DNA of 64,000 bases. It comes from Geodermatophilus telluris. Lineage in GTDB: Bacteria > Actinomycetota > Actinomycetes > Mycobacteriales > Geodermatophilaceae. Within the stretch, counting starts at the first letter, position 1; every line of letters begins with the position of its first letter. The notes under the pieces are model-generated. The model did no database searches, was not told where the DNA came from, and was given only the letters and a program-made list of their open reading frames with translations. Shown here in pieces: positions 41,650-50,678 of the stretch. The translations under genes and the position numbers were made by a program. The stretch lies in assembly GCF_900102745.1 (NCBI RefSeq), contig NZ_FMZF01000002.1:620001-684000 (forward strand). The letters run 5' to 3'.

Positions 41650-44309
41650 GCCTCAGCGGTCTCCAGCCGCTCGCACAGCAGCGAGGCCCAGCGGTGCGCG
41701 GTCGCCCGCACGCCGTCGAGGAGGGCCACCGGCACCGGCGTCCGCCCGAGGACGGCGGCGGGGTCGGCGGTCAGGTCGGTGTCCTGGACGACGAGCGCGT
41801 CCACGCGGGGGAGCGCGTCGAGCCACGGGCCGACGTCCTCGGGCTTGCGGGTCGCCTCGACGACGGCCCACACGGCCACCGGCGAGAACACCGCCATGAC
41901 CTGCTCGAGCCAGGTGCGGCCGCCGGCGCGCATCGGGGCGTCGACCGCCACGACGGTCGGCGTGGCCGCGGCGGCGGCCTCCTGCTTGCGCGCCAGCGCG
42001 GTCTCCACCGAGGTGATCCGGCTGCCCTCGGCGGCCAGCGCGGCGAGGTCGCCGCGGGTGGCCCACTGCAGCCGGTCGGCGTCCAGGCGCATCGACACCG
42101 AGAGCGCGCGGGCGGCGGCCAGCGTCTCGACGCCCGGGCCGACGACGAGCAGCACCTCGCCGGGGCCGGCCGGGGCCGACGGCGCCGCGGGCAGCGCCGC
42201 GCCCAGCGCCCGGGTGAGCGCCGCGTAGGTGCCGTGGGCGGCGACCTCGGCGGTGAAGGCGGCGTCGAGGACCTGCTCGGGCACGCCCAGGGCGCGCAGC
42301 CGGGCGACGGTGCCGGCCGCCTCGGCCATGCGCGAGTCGGCGAGGTCGCGGCCGGAGGGGCCGCGCCCGCGCACCGAGGGGACGACGACCCGGCCGCCGC
42401 CGCGCGTCTCGACCGGCAGGCGGGTGACCGTGGCCAGCCCGGACGGCGGCCGCGGCGCGGCGATGCGGGCGACCGCCTGGCCGGGCACCGGCGGGCGCCG
42501 CCGCGCGGGCGGGACCGGCGGGCGGGACAGCAGCGGCGGCACGGCCAGCGCCTTGCCGGGGGTCGGCGGGGGCAGCAGCGACAGCGGGGGCAGGACGGCG
42601 GTGGAGTCCAGCGCGACGGGCGCCGGGTCGCTGGCGGTGGCCGCGAGGGCCAGCCGCTCGGACCCGACCTGCTCGGCGACCTCCCACTCGTCGGACTCCG
42701 CGGAGGCGTCCACCCACGCCGGCTCCTCGGCCGCGGCCCTCGTGCGGGCGGGGACCGGCGGGCGGCCGCGGTGCACGCCGCCGTGGGTCGAGGCGTTGGC
42801 CAGCACCCCGCGCAGGATGTCGGTGAGCGCGTCGTCGGGGGTGTCGTGGGCCAGCGCGGCGCGCAGCACCTCGGCGATCGCCTCCTCGCGGCCGGTGGCC
42901 GGACCCGAGGCCAGCTCCTCGGGTGCCCAGGCCGGGGCCACCGGCTGCGGCGCCGGGACCTCGATCGGCGCGACGACGACGGCGGGCAGCACGTCGGTGG
43001 TCGGCTCGTCGTCGAGCACGGCGAGCGCGGCGGCCCGGCGCCCGAGGGCCCGGGCTGCCGCGACCTCGGCCACCGGCGCCGGTGCGTCGTCGGCGTCGCC
43101 GAGAAGCTCGGCCAGGAGCGACTCCTCGCCGGCGGCCTCGGCCTGCTCGTCGCTCATCGGCTCCTCGGCCGCGGGGGCCGGGCGGGCCGGCGCGGGGGTG
43201 CGGACGGCGGGCACCGGGTCGGCCCACATGTCGATCTCGGGCGCCGCGGCCGGCTCCTCGACGGCGACCGTCGCAGCGGCGACCGGCGCGGGCGCGACGA
43301 CGGGCGCCGGGGCCTCGGCCACCGGCTCGGGCGCCGGGACCGGAGCCGGGGCGGGCGCCGGGGCCTCGGCCACCGGCGCGGGAGCCGGAGCCGGGGCGGG
43401 GGCCGGAGCCGGAGCGGCGGCGGGCGCGGGCGCGGGCCCCGCGGCGGTGACCGCGGCCAGCGCGGCGGCGAACGGCACGGCGGGCGCGGCCGGGGCAGCG
43501 GGCTGCGGCGCGACCGGGCGGGCGGCGGGCTCCTCCTGTGCCGGGGCGGCGGGCGCCGTCCGCAGCGAGGTGGCGACGGCGTCGTCCACGGCCTCCCGGA
43601 CCTCGCGGTCGCCGGCGACGACCTGCGCCAGGGCGGCGGTGAACAGCGACGGGCCGGCGGCCTCGGCCGGCGGGGTCGCCGGCGGCCGCGCCGCGGGGCG
43701 GTTCGGGCGGCGGGCAGCGGACGCGGCCGGCCGGCCGGCGGTCGCCAGGGCCTCGGCGAAGCCGTCGGCGCCACGGTCGGCGGCGCGGTCGGTGGCGGTC
43801 CGGTCGGTGGGACGGTGCGCGGCGCGGGAGGCGGCGCCGGCGTGCCCGGCGGCGGAGGCGTGGGCCGCCGGGCGGCGTCCGGCGGCGGGGAACGCGGCGC
43901 GGGAGTAGAGGTCGACCTCGGGCCGGTCGCCACCGCCGAGCAGGCCGGCGAGCTCGTCCACCGGGTCGGGCAGCTCGGCGAGCGGGCGCGGCGTGCGGGC
44001 GGCGGGCCGCGCGGCAGCGGGCCGGCGGGACCCGGCCACCGGCCGGATGTCGGAGTCGGCCAGCACGCCGGCGTCGCGGCTGAGCGCCGCCTCGATGCGC
44101 CGGGCCGACTCCGACTTCGGCGCGGGGGTGCGCCGCACGGGCTCGACCTCCTCGACCTCGGCGACGAAGCGCTCGGTGGCGAAGAAGCCCAGGACCCCGC
44201 CCGAGCGGATCCGGCGCACGCCGGTGATCCGCACCGCGTGGCCGTAGCGCTCGCGCGCGGCAGCGACGGCGGCCTCGGGCGTGGACGCCTCAACGGATGG
44301 CAACGGCAC
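41646..44309 (-). CDS. FlhF-like protein with degenerate GTPase motifs
   Basis: The position right after flhA and the C-terminal architecture identify this 887-residue protein as FlhF-like, an SRP-type GTPase that helps place flagella. The first 60 residues resemble the FlhF N-terminus (EAAVAAARERYGHAVRITG). About 540 Ala/Pro-rich residues follow, including PAPAPAPAP runs. The last 230 residues look like an NG domain: LRALGVPEQVLDAAF, then VLLVVGPGVETLAAARAL where a P-loop should be, VAVDAPMRAG where DTAGR is expected, and VVQDTDLTADPAAVLG where TKxD is expected. The P-loop Gly-Lys-Thr is absent, so GTP binding is unlikely. GTG 44309 lies 20 nt inside flhA. Confidence 0.7.
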   Translation of the reverse strand: MPLPSVEASTPEAAVAAARERYGHAVRITGVRRIRSGGVLGFFATERFVAEVEEVEPVRRTPAPKSESARRIEAALSRDAGVLADSDIRPVAGSRRPAAARPAARTPRPLAELPDPVDELAGLLGGGDRPEVDLYSRAAFPAAGRRPAAHASAAGHAGAASRAAHRPTDRTATDRAADRGADGFAEALATAGRPAASAARRPNRPAARPPATPPAEAAGPSLFTAALAQVVAGDREVREAVDDAVATSLRTAPAAPAQEEPAARPVAPQPAAPAAPAVPFAAALAAVTAAGPAPAPAAAPAPAPAPAPAPAPVAEAPAPAPAPVPAPEPVAEAPAPVVAPAPVAAATVAVEEPAAAPEIDMWADPVPAVRTPAPARPAPAAEEPMSDEQAEAAGEESLLAELLGDADDAPAPVAEVAAARALGRRAAALAVLDDEPTTDVLPAVVVAPIEVPAPQPVAPAWAPEELASGPATGREEAIAEVLRAALAHDTPDDALTDILRGVLANASTHGGVHRGRPPVPARTRAAAEEPAWVDASAESDEWEVAEQVGSERLALAATASDPAPVALDSTAVLPPLSLLPPPTPGKALAVPPLLSRPPVPPARRRPPVPGQAVARIAAPRPPSGLATVTRLPVETRGGGRVVVPSVRGRGPSGRDLADSRMAEAAGTVARLRALGVPEQVLDAAFTAEVAAHGTYAALTRALGAALPAAPSAPAGPGEVLLVVGPGVETLAAARALSVSMRLDADRLQWATRGDLAALAAEGSRITSVETALARKQEAAAAATPTVVAVDAPMRAGGRTWLEQVMAVFSPVAVWAVVEATRKPEDVGPWLDALPRVDALVVQDTDLTADPAAVLGRTPVPVALLDGVRATAHRWASLLCERLETAEA

Positions 44310-46320
44310 CGCTCACCACTCCCAGTGACTCGATCTGGGCCGTGCGGGAGACCTCCGAGTAGGAGATCACCGGCAGGCGGGGAAGGACCTGGCGGACCAG
44401 GCGGGACAGGGCCGCCCGGACCTGGGGGGAACACACGAGGACCGGCGAGAGGCCGTGGCTCTCGGCCTCCTCCAGCAGTCCGGAGCAGCCGGTGACCAGG
44501 GCGTCGACCGAGCCGGCGTCGAGGGCCAGCACCTGGCCGCCGTCGCTGGTGCGGACCGCCTCGAGGAGACGCTGCTCGAACGCGGGCTCGAGGGTGAGCA
44601 CGTGCAGCCGCTCGTCGGGGGTGACGTAGGGGTGGCTGATCGCCGAGCCGAGCGCCGCGCGCACGGCCTCGACCAGCCCGTCGACGTCGGTGGAGACCTT
44701 CGCGCGGACCGACAGCGCCTCGAAGATGCGCACCAGGTCGCGGATGGACACGTTCTCGGCGAGCAGTGCGTGCAGCACCCGCTGCACCTCGCCGAGGGTG
44801 AGCAGCGCGGGGGTGAGCTCCTCGACGACGACCGGGTGGCTGCGCTTGACCATCTCGACCAGCAGCCGGACGTCCTCGCGGCCGAGCAGCTCGGCGGCGT
44901 TCTGCCGCACGACCTCGGCCAGGTGCGTGGTGATGACCGAGGAGCGGTCGACGACGGTGGCGCCGGCCATCTCCGCCTGCCGCTGCAGCTCCACCGGCAC
45001 CCACTTGGCGGGCAGCCCGAACACCGGCTCGCGGGTCGGGCGGCCGGGCAGGCCGTCGAGCGAGTCGCCGATGGCCAGCACGGTGCCGGCCGGCGAGGAG
45101 CCCTTCGCGGCGGGGACGCCGTTGAGCCAGATGACGTACTGCGAGGCCGGCAGGTCCAGGTTGTCGCGGGTGCGCACCAGGGGGATGACCAGGCCGGTCT
45201 CCATGGCGACCTTCCGGCGCAGCGCCTTGACCCGGTCGAGCAGGTCGCCGCCGCGGGCGCTGTCGACGAGGTCGACCAGGTCGAAGGCCACCTCGAGCTC
45301 GAGCGGGTCCACGCGCATCTTCTCGGCGATCGCCTCGGGGGAGTCCGGGGCGGGCTCGTCGGCGACCGCGGGGGCGGCCGCGTCGTCGTCGTCCGGCACG
45401 ACCTCCTGCATCCGCGAGGCCATGACGAGGAACGCCGTGCCGATGACGAGGAACGGCAGCTTGGGCAGGCCGGGGATCAGGCACAGCGCCAGGGCGGCGC
45501 CGCCGGCGATCCGCACCGGCTGCTTGAACCGGCCGAGCTGGGCGAGCAGGTCGCTGCCCATGTCGCCCTCGCTGGCCGAGCGGGTGACGATGATGCCGGT
45601 GGCGGTCGACAGCAGCAGCGCGGGGATCTGCGAGACCAGGCCGTCGCCGACGGTCAGCAGCGAGTAGGCCGAGACCGCCTCGCCGGGCGCCATGCCCCGC
45701 TGCACGATCCCGACGGCGAAGCCGCCGACGAGGTTGATCAGCGTGATGATGATGGCGGCGATGGCGTCGCCCTTGACGAACTTCGAGGCGCCGTCCATCG
45801 AGCCGTAGAAGTCGGCCTCGGCGGTGACCTCGGTGCGCCGCTTGCGCGCCTGCTTCTCGTTGATCAGCCCGGCGTTGAGGTCGGCGTCGATCGCCATCTG
45901 CTTGCCGGGCATCGCGTCGAGGGTGAAGCGGGCGCCGACCTCGGCCACGCGCCCGGCACCGTTGGTGATGACGACGAACTGGATGATCGTGAGGATCACG
46001 AAGATCACCAGACCGACGACCAGCGAGCCGCCGATCACGAAGTGCCCGAAGGCCTCGATGACCTTGCCGGCGTAGCCGTCGCTGAGCACCAGCCGCGTCG
46101 AGGAGACGTTGAGCGCCAGCCGGAACAGCGTCGCGATGAGGATCAGCGACGGGAAGACGGCGAAGTCCAGCGGCCGCTTGATCTGCATCGCGACGAGCAG
46201 GATCAGCAGCGACGCGGTGATGTTGAGTCCCAGCAGCAGGTCGAGCACCGCGGCGGGCAGCGGCACGACCAGCATCAGGACGATGGCCACCACACCGATC
46301 GGCACGGCGGCCTTCGTCAT
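44290..46320 (-). CDS. flhA: Flagellar export gate protein FlhA
   Basis: FlhA forms the nonameric gate of the flagellar type III export apparatus. The 676-residue protein has an N-terminal membrane domain with eight helices, the FHIPEP-type region (NVSSTRLVLSDGYAG, VITNGAGRVAEVGARFTLD, KQMAIDADLNAGLI) and a cytoplasmic ring-forming domain (from about 330) ending in RLPVISYSEV, as in the family. ATG 46320 is chosen because MTKAAVPIGVVA is the usual start; an upstream GTG-CGA-GGG overlaps it and the ribosome binding site is weak. A 159-nt leader with direct repeats separates it from flhB, the largest gap inside this operon. Confidence 0.96.
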   Translation of the reverse strand: MTKAAVPIGVVAIVLMLVVPLPAAVLDLLLGLNITASLLILLVAMQIKRPLDFAVFPSLILIATLFRLALNVSSTRLVLSDGYAGKVIEAFGHFVIGGSLVVGLVIFVILTIIQFVVITNGAGRVAEVGARFTLDAMPGKQMAIDADLNAGLINEKQARKRRTEVTAEADFYGSMDGASKFVKGDAIAAIIITLINLVGGFAVGIVQRGMAPGEAVSAYSLLTVGDGLVSQIPALLLSTATGIIVTRSASEGDMGSDLLAQLGRFKQPVRIAGGAALALCLIPGLPKLPFLVIGTAFLVMASRMQEVVPDDDDAAAPAVADEPAPDSPEAIAEKMRVDPLELEVAFDLVDLVDSARGGDLLDRVKALRRKVAMETGLVIPLVRTRDNLDLPASQYVIWLNGVPAAKGSSPAGTVLAIGDSLDGLPGRPTREPVFGLPAKWVPVELQRQAEMAGATVVDRSSVITTHLAEVVRQNAAELLGREDVRLLVEMVKRSHPVVVEELTPALLTLGEVQRVLHALLAENVSIRDLVRIFEALSVRAKVSTDVDGLVEAVRAALGSAISHPYVTPDERLHVLTLEPAFEQRLLEAVRTSDGGQVLALDAGSVDALVTGCSGLLEEAESHGLSPVLVCSPQVRAALSRLVRQVLPRLPVISYSEVSRTAQIESLGVVSGAVAIR

Positions 46321-46413
46321 CCCTCGCACGGGTCCTGCATCGGCAGGTCCAGTCGAGTGCGGCACCGCTCCGGTCGCAGGCCGCCCCACGCGCCCCACCC
46401 GCCCCGTGCGTCA

Positions 46414-46469
46414 GGGCACTCCCGGGGCACTCCCGCGGAGTCGCCCGGTGCGCGTCCGCGGAGTCGCCC
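46414..46469 (-). repeat. Paired direct repeats in the flhB-flhA gap
   Basis: CCGCGGAGTCGCCC occurs twice (46433-46446, 46456-46469), and GGGCACTCCC occurs twice (46414-46423, 46425-46434), overlapping the first set by two bases. They lie in the transcribed leader of flhA, where neighbouring genes overlap and have no spacers. Confidence 0.6.
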
Positions 46470-46479
46470 CCGGGGTCGG

Positions 46480-47628
46480 TCAGGACGCGACCGGCGCCCT
46501 CCTGCGGCCGGCCCGCGGGAGGCCGGTGACGTCGGGGGCCTCGAAGCCCGGCCGGTGGAAGCCGCCGCGCACGCCGCGCCGGCCCAGCTGCATGACGAAG
46601 GCCAGCACCCGCGCCACGGCGGTGAACAGCTGCGGCGGCACCTCCTGGCCGATCTCGCAGGAGGCGTGCAGCGCCCGGGCCAGCGGCACGTCCTGCACCA
46701 GCGGCACGCGCGCCTCGGCGGCCTTCTCGCGGAGCTTGGCGGCCAGCTCGTCGGCGCCCTTGGCCACCACCCGCGGGGCGCCGCGCTCGGGCTCGTAGCG
46801 CAGCGCGACCGCGACGTGGGTGGGGTTGACCAGCAGGACGTCGGCGGTGGCGACGTCGGCCATCATGCGGTTGCGCGACATGGCCATCTGGGTGGCCCGC
46901 CGCTGCGCCTTGACGTGCGGGTCGCCCTCGGACTGCTTGTGCTCCTGCTGGATCTCGTACTTGCTCATCTTGAGCTTCTTCATGATCTGCACGCGCACGA
47001 TCACGTAGTCGGCCACCGCGATGGCCAGGCCGGTGACGGCCACGACGCGGAACATGAGCACCGCGCTGTCGGTGAAGGTGGACACCACCGTCGACAGCGG
47101 CAGCGCGCCGGAGGCCGACACCAGCGTCTGCGCGCGGTTGCTGGTGACGGCGACGACGGTGCCCAGCGCCGCCGTCTTCAGCACCGCCTTGACCGCCTCC
47201 CACAACCCGTGGGTGCCGAACATCCGCTTCATCCCGGGGAACGGGTTGAGCTTCTTCAGCGTCGGCTTCATCGGCTTGGCCGACACCGTGACCCCGCCCT
47301 GGGCGGCCGAGGCCAGCGCGCCGACGAGCATCAGGCCGATCGCCGTCGGCAGCAGGGTGGACAGGAAGGCGTCCAGCGCCACGCCGAGCAGCCGGGTGAC
47401 CGCCTCGGGCTCGGGGTGCTCGGCCACCGAGCCGACCTGCACGAACAGCCGGCCGACGGCGTCGAAGGCGTTGCCCACCAGCATCGGCAGCAGGGCGCTG
47501 GCCACCGCCACCCCGGCCCAGGTGCCGAGCTCCTGGGTCCGCGGGATCTGCCCCTCCTTGCGCGCCTCCTTGAGGCGCTTCGGAGTGGGCTTCTCGGTCT
47601 TCTCCCCGCCCGGTCCGTCCTTGGCCAC
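46480..47628 (-). CDS. flhB: Flagellar export switch protein FlhB
   Basis: FlhB switches export specificity from rod/hook to filament. The 382-residue protein has four membrane helices and a cytoplasmic tail with the self-cleaving motif NPTH (Asn268-Pro269) within LLVNPTHVAVALRY. The N-terminus (EKTEKPTPKRLKEARKEGQIPRT) is typical. A C-terminal tail of about 30 basic residues extends past the usual end. GTG 47628 lies 4 nt after the fliR stop. Together with FliK, encoded 9 kb upstream, it sets hook length. Confidence 0.96.
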   Translation of the reverse strand: MAKDGPGGEKTEKPTPKRLKEARKEGQIPRTQELGTWAGVAVASALLPMLVGNAFDAVGRLFVQVGSVAEHPEPEAVTRLLGVALDAFLSTLLPTAIGLMLVGALASAAQGGVTVSAKPMKPTLKKLNPFPGMKRMFGTHGLWEAVKAVLKTAALGTVVAVTSNRAQTLVSASGALPLSTVVSTFTDSAVLMFRVVAVTGLAIAVADYVIVRVQIMKKLKMSKYEIQQEHKQSEGDPHVKAQRRATQMAMSRNRMMADVATADVLLVNPTHVAVALRYEPERGAPRVVAKGADELAAKLREKAAEARVPLVQDVPLARALHASCEIGQEVPPQLFTAVARVLAFVMQLGRRGVRGGFHRPGFEAPDVTGLPRAGRRRAPVAS

Positions 47629-47631
47629 GGC

Positions 47632-48396
47632 TCACCCGCTCCGGAGGGCGACCACCGCGCGGGTGGCCTGCTCGAGCAGCGCGTCGAGCGCCGGCGGCAG
47701 CAGCGGGAAGGTGAGCCCCAGCAGGGTCAGGGTCAGCATGATCTTCACCGGGAAGCCGATGGCGAAGATGTTGAGCGCGGGGGCGGCGCGGGAGAGCAGC
47801 GCCAGGGCGACGTCGGCCAGCAGCAGCACCGCGACCATCGGCCCGGCGATCTGCAGCGCGGCCAGGAACATCGCGGAGAACGCGGTGAGCACCACCTCGG
47901 CGACCGCCCCGGCCGGGTACCCGCCCGACACCGGCAGCCCCTCGTAGGAGGTGGCGAAGCCGCGCACGATGAGCAGGTGCCCGTTGCTGGTGAACAGCAG
48001 CGTGGTGGCCAGCAGCGAGTGCAGCTTGCCGACGACGGAGTTCATCGTCATGGCCAGCGGGTCGTAGGCCGGCTGGAGGGTGAAGCCGCCGGTGACGTCG
48101 AGCAGCTCGCCGGCGAACTGGACGGCGGTGAAGAACAGCTGGACGACGAAGCCCAGCGCCGCGCCGACGGCCACCTCGGTGACCGCGGTGACGAGGAGGA
48201 AGCCGGTGGTCGGCTCGGGCAGCCCCGGCGCCACCCGGTCGACCAGCGCGACGGCGAGGGCCAGCGCGAGCGCGCCCTTGACCGGAGCCGGCACGGCGCG
48301 GGTGTTGAACGGCGGGGCGAGCAGGACGAAGCCCGCCGCTCGGGCGGTGGCGAGCAGCAGCGCCGCGAGGGTGACCGCCGGGACCTCGAGGTCCAT
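47632..48396 (-). CDS. fliR: Flagellar export protein FliR
   Basis: The 254-residue protein is an inner-membrane part of the export gate. It has six hydrophobic segments and the family stretches ARAAGFVLLAPPFNTRAVP, GAALGFVVQLFFTAVQFAG and PALNIFAIGFPVKIMLTL. The start ATG lies 5 nt after the fliQ stop and the stop lies 4 nt before flhB. It assembles with FliP and FliQ in the usual P5Q4R1 complex (family knowledge). Confidence 0.95.
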   Translation of the reverse strand: MDLEVPAVTLAALLLATARAAGFVLLAPPFNTRAVPAPVKGALALALAVALVDRVAPGLPEPTTGFLLVTAVTEVAVGAALGFVVQLFFTAVQFAGELLDVTGGFTLQPAYDPLAMTMNSVVGKLHSLLATTLLFTSNGHLLIVRGFATSYEGLPVSGGYPAGAVAEVVLTAFSAMFLAALQIAGPMVAVLLLADVALALLSRAAPALNIFAIGFPVKIMLTLTLLGLTFPLLPPALDALLEQATRAVVALRSG

Positions 48397-48401
48397 GCCG
48401 C

Positions 48402-48677
48402 TCAGGTCCGCCCGAGCAGCCGCGGCAGCGAGTCGAACAGGGCCTCGGTGAAGCTGACCAGCTCCGCGAGCACCCAGTTGCCCGTGACCAGCAGCGCCAC
48501 GGCGACGGCGATCATCTTCGGGACGAAGGACAGCGTCGGTTCCTGGATCTGGGTCGCCGCCTGGAACAGCGAGATCGCGAAGCCGACCAGCAGCGCCGTC
48601 AGCAGCACCGGGGCGGCGACCTTGGCGGCCACCGTCATGGTCTGCACGGCGATCTCGGTGACGTCGGCGTCACTCAC
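48402..48677 (-). CDS. fliQ: Flagellar export protein FliQ
   Basis: The 91-residue product has two transmembrane helices and the family core SLFQAATQIQEPTLSFVPKM. The GTG start (MSDADVTEIAVQTM) overlaps the fliP stop by 4 nt (GTGA). Size and sequence match FliQ fully. Confidence 0.95.
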   Translation of the reverse strand: MSDADVTEIAVQTMTVAAKVAAPVLLTALLVGFAISLFQAATQIQEPTLSFVPKMIAVAVALLVTGNWVLAELVSFTEALFDSLPRLLGRT

Positions 48678-49489
48678 GTGTAGCTCCCGACGAGCGCGGT
48701 GGTGATCAGCGCCCAGCCGTCGACGACGACGAACAGCAGCAGCTTGAACGGCAGCGACACGATCGACGGCGGCACCATCATCATGCCCATCGCCATGAGC
48801 GCGGCGCTGACCAGCATGTCGAGCACCAGGAACGGGATGAACACGACCAGCCCGATGATGAAGGCGCTCTTGAGCTCGGAGAGCACGAACGCCGGGACCA
48901 GCGTCGTCATGCTCACCGCGGCACGGTCCTCGGGCTGCTCCTCGCCCGAGAGCCCGACCATCAGCTCGAGCTCGTCGTCGCGGGTGTTGTCGAGCAGGAA
49001 CTCCCGCAGCGGCACGACGCCGGCGTCGTAGGCCTGCGAGACGGTGATCGTGCCGTCCATGTAGGGCTGCACCGCGACCTCGTTGACGTCGCTGAACACC
49101 GGACCCATCACGAACAGGGTCAGGAACAGCGCGATGCCGGTGAGCACCGAGTTGGGCGGGGAGGACTGCAGGCCCAGCGCGTTGCGGGTCAGCGACAGCA
49201 CCACGGCGATCTTGGTGAACGAGGTGCACAGCAGCAGCACCGACGGCGCCACCGACAGCACGGTGACCGCGAGGATCAGCGTGATCGAGGTGCTCGGGCT
49301 GCCGTTGCCGACCGAGATGTCCACGCCGCCGTCGACGGCGGGCACGGCCGGCGCGGTCGGCGCCGTCGGTGCGGTCGGCGCGGCGGCCGCGGAGCCGGCG
49401 GTCAGCACGCCGGCCAGGCCGCAGCCCAGCAGCGCGAGCAGGACGACACCGGCCCGGCGCAGGCGCCCGGGGGCGGGGGAGCGGCCCAT
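48674..49489 (-). CDS. fliP: Flagellar export protein FliP
   Basis: The 271-residue product has a cleavable signal peptide (RRAGVVLLALLGCGLAGVLTAGSA), as FliP does, then a short PTAPTAPTAPAVPAV linker and the conserved core: ILAVTVLSVAPSVLLLCTSFTKIAVVLS, SPPNSVLTGIALFLTLFVMGPV, and VLDMLVSAALMAMGMMMVPP. The start ATG shares one base with the fliO stop. The linker shows a 9-nt tandem repeat. It forms the ring of the export pore with FliQ and FliR. Confidence 0.96.
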   Translation of the reverse strand: MGRSPAPGRLRRAGVVLLALLGCGLAGVLTAGSAAAAPTAPTAPTAPAVPAVDGGVDISVGNGSPSTSITLILAVTVLSVAPSVLLLCTSFTKIAVVLSLTRNALGLQSSPPNSVLTGIALFLTLFVMGPVFSDVNEVAVQPYMDGTITVSQAYDAGVVPLREFLLDNTRDDELELMVGLSGEEQPEDRAAVSMTTLVPAFVLSELKSAFIIGLVVFIPFLVLDMLVSAALMAMGMMMVPPSIVSLPFKLLLFVVVDGWALITTALVGSYT

Positions 49490-49932
49490 CAGCGGCGGAC
49501 CGTCCGGTCGCGCAGCTGCGTGACGAACGTCGACCAGCCGCCGCGGTCGAGCACCGACCCGGCCAGCACCCCGCCGACCCGGCCGCTCCCGACCCGGGGC
49601 GCGGGCAGCGGCTCGCCGTCCTCGCCGTCCTCGCCGGCGCTGCGCGGGGCGGGGACCCGGGCGGCGAGGGTGGCCTCGACCGCCTCCACCGACTCGCCGT
49701 CGAGCTCGGCGAGCAGGGTGACCTGCTCCTCGGTCGCGCCCACGACGAGCACGCGGTCGGCGATGCGCACCACGTTGACCGTGCTGCTGCGGCCCAGGCG
49801 CTGGCGGGCGACGACGTCGACCAGCCCGGCGGAGGAGCCCAGCCCGCGCTTCTGCGCCACGCGGGCGGCGAACCACAGCACGCCGCCGACGAAGGCCAGC
49901 GAGAGCAGCAGCCGGATGACCATCCACGTCAC
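49489..49932 (-). CDS. fliO: Flagellar export accessory protein FliO
   Basis: The 147-residue protein has one N-terminal membrane helix (MVIRLLLSLAFVGGVLWFAA), then VDVVARQRLGRSSTVNVVRIADRVLVVGATEEQVTLLAEL, the hallmark FliO domain, and a Pro/Gly-rich tail. FliO helps FliP assemble. The GTG start overlaps the fliN stop by 4 nt. Confidence 0.9.
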   Translation of the reverse strand: MTWMVIRLLLSLAFVGGVLWFAARVAQKRGLGSSAGLVDVVARQRLGRSSTVNVVRIADRVLVVGATEEQVTLLAELDGESVEAVEATLAARVPAPRSAGEDGEDGEPLPAPRVGSGRVGGVLAGSVLDRGGWSTFVTQLRDRTVRR

Positions 49933-50678
49933 GGCGCGGCCTGCCCGATCTCGGTGGCGGCGTCGGTGACGATCTCGCTGATCCGCAGGCCGAAGTCCTC
50001 GTCGACGACGACGACCTCGCCGCGGGCGATGAGCGTGCCGTTGACCAGCAGGTCGGCCGGTGCGCTGGCGGCGCGGTCGAGCTCGACCACCTCGCCGGGG
50101 TGCAGCGACAGCAGCTCGCCGACGGTCATCCGGGTGCGGCCGATCTCGACGGTGACCTCCATGGCCACGTGCCGCAGCAGGTCCAGGCTGCCGCGCTGGG
50201 TGCGCGGCGCGGCGGTCGGCAGCGTCACCTGCAGCGCGAGGGTGGCCTGGTGGTCGTCGCCCGCCAGCAGCGGGACGGCGACGAACATGCCCTTGTCCCG
50301 CAGCCCGTCGAGGGCGGTGACCGGGTCCTCGGTGCGCTCGGCGTCCACCCGGACCCGGCCGAGGGTGGCCGCGGCCGCCTCCAGCGCGGGGCGCAGCGCG
50401 GTGGCGACGTCCATCGGGCCGACGGGGGAGTTGTCGAGGGCCTCGACGACGTCGGCGGAGAGCACCAGGACGACGTCGCCGGACACCTCGCCGGAGAGCC
50501 GGGCGCTGACCGCGGCGGCCGCGGCCGGCGGGAGGGGCACCGCGTCGGGGTCGGTCACCGCGGCCCCGGGGACCAGCTCGCTGCTGGCCGGGACGAGGAC
50601 GGCGGCCGCGCGGGCGGCGGCGACGACGACGGCGGTGATCGTCTCCGAGGCCTGGGTGTGGTCGAGGGTGGCGGTCAT
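49929..50678 (-). CDS. fliN: Flagellar motor switch protein FliN
   Basis: FliN is the lower C-ring component that binds signal proteins. The 249-residue protein is longer than the E. coli form: residues 1-150 form an extra domain with a CheC/FliY-like helix-sheet pattern (VSARLSGEVSGDVVLVLSAD), and the last 85 residues are the FliN/SpoA domain (HVAMEVTVEIGRTRMTVGEL, GEVVELDRAASAPADLLVNG). The acidic NSPVGPMDVATALRP stretch could be a degenerate CheC-type phosphatase site, but the usual E-x-x-N is not seen. The start overlaps the fliM stop (ATGA). Confidence 0.9.
   Translation of the reverse strand: MTATLDHTQASETITAVVVAAARAAAVLVPASSELVPGAAVTDPDAVPLPPAAAAAVSARLSGEVSGDVVLVLSADVVEALDNSPVGPMDVATALRPALEAAAATLGRVRVDAERTEDPVTALDGLRDKGMFVAVPLLAGDDHQATLALQVTLPTAAPRTQRGSLDLLRHVAMEVTVEIGRTRMTVGELLSLHPGEVVELDRAASAPADLLVNGTLIARGEVVVVDEDFGLRISEIVTDAATEIGQAAP

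Noticed and set aside
41694..44495. 933-codon plus-strand frame opposite the flhF-like gene
   Set aside because: Gly/Arg-rich shadow of the Ala/Pro-rich minus-strand gene; no recognisable motif or start context.
46337..46344. GCCGATGC before flhA as a sigma28 -10 box
   Set aside because: No TAAA-like -35 lies 14-16 nt upstream, unlike the site before flbD.
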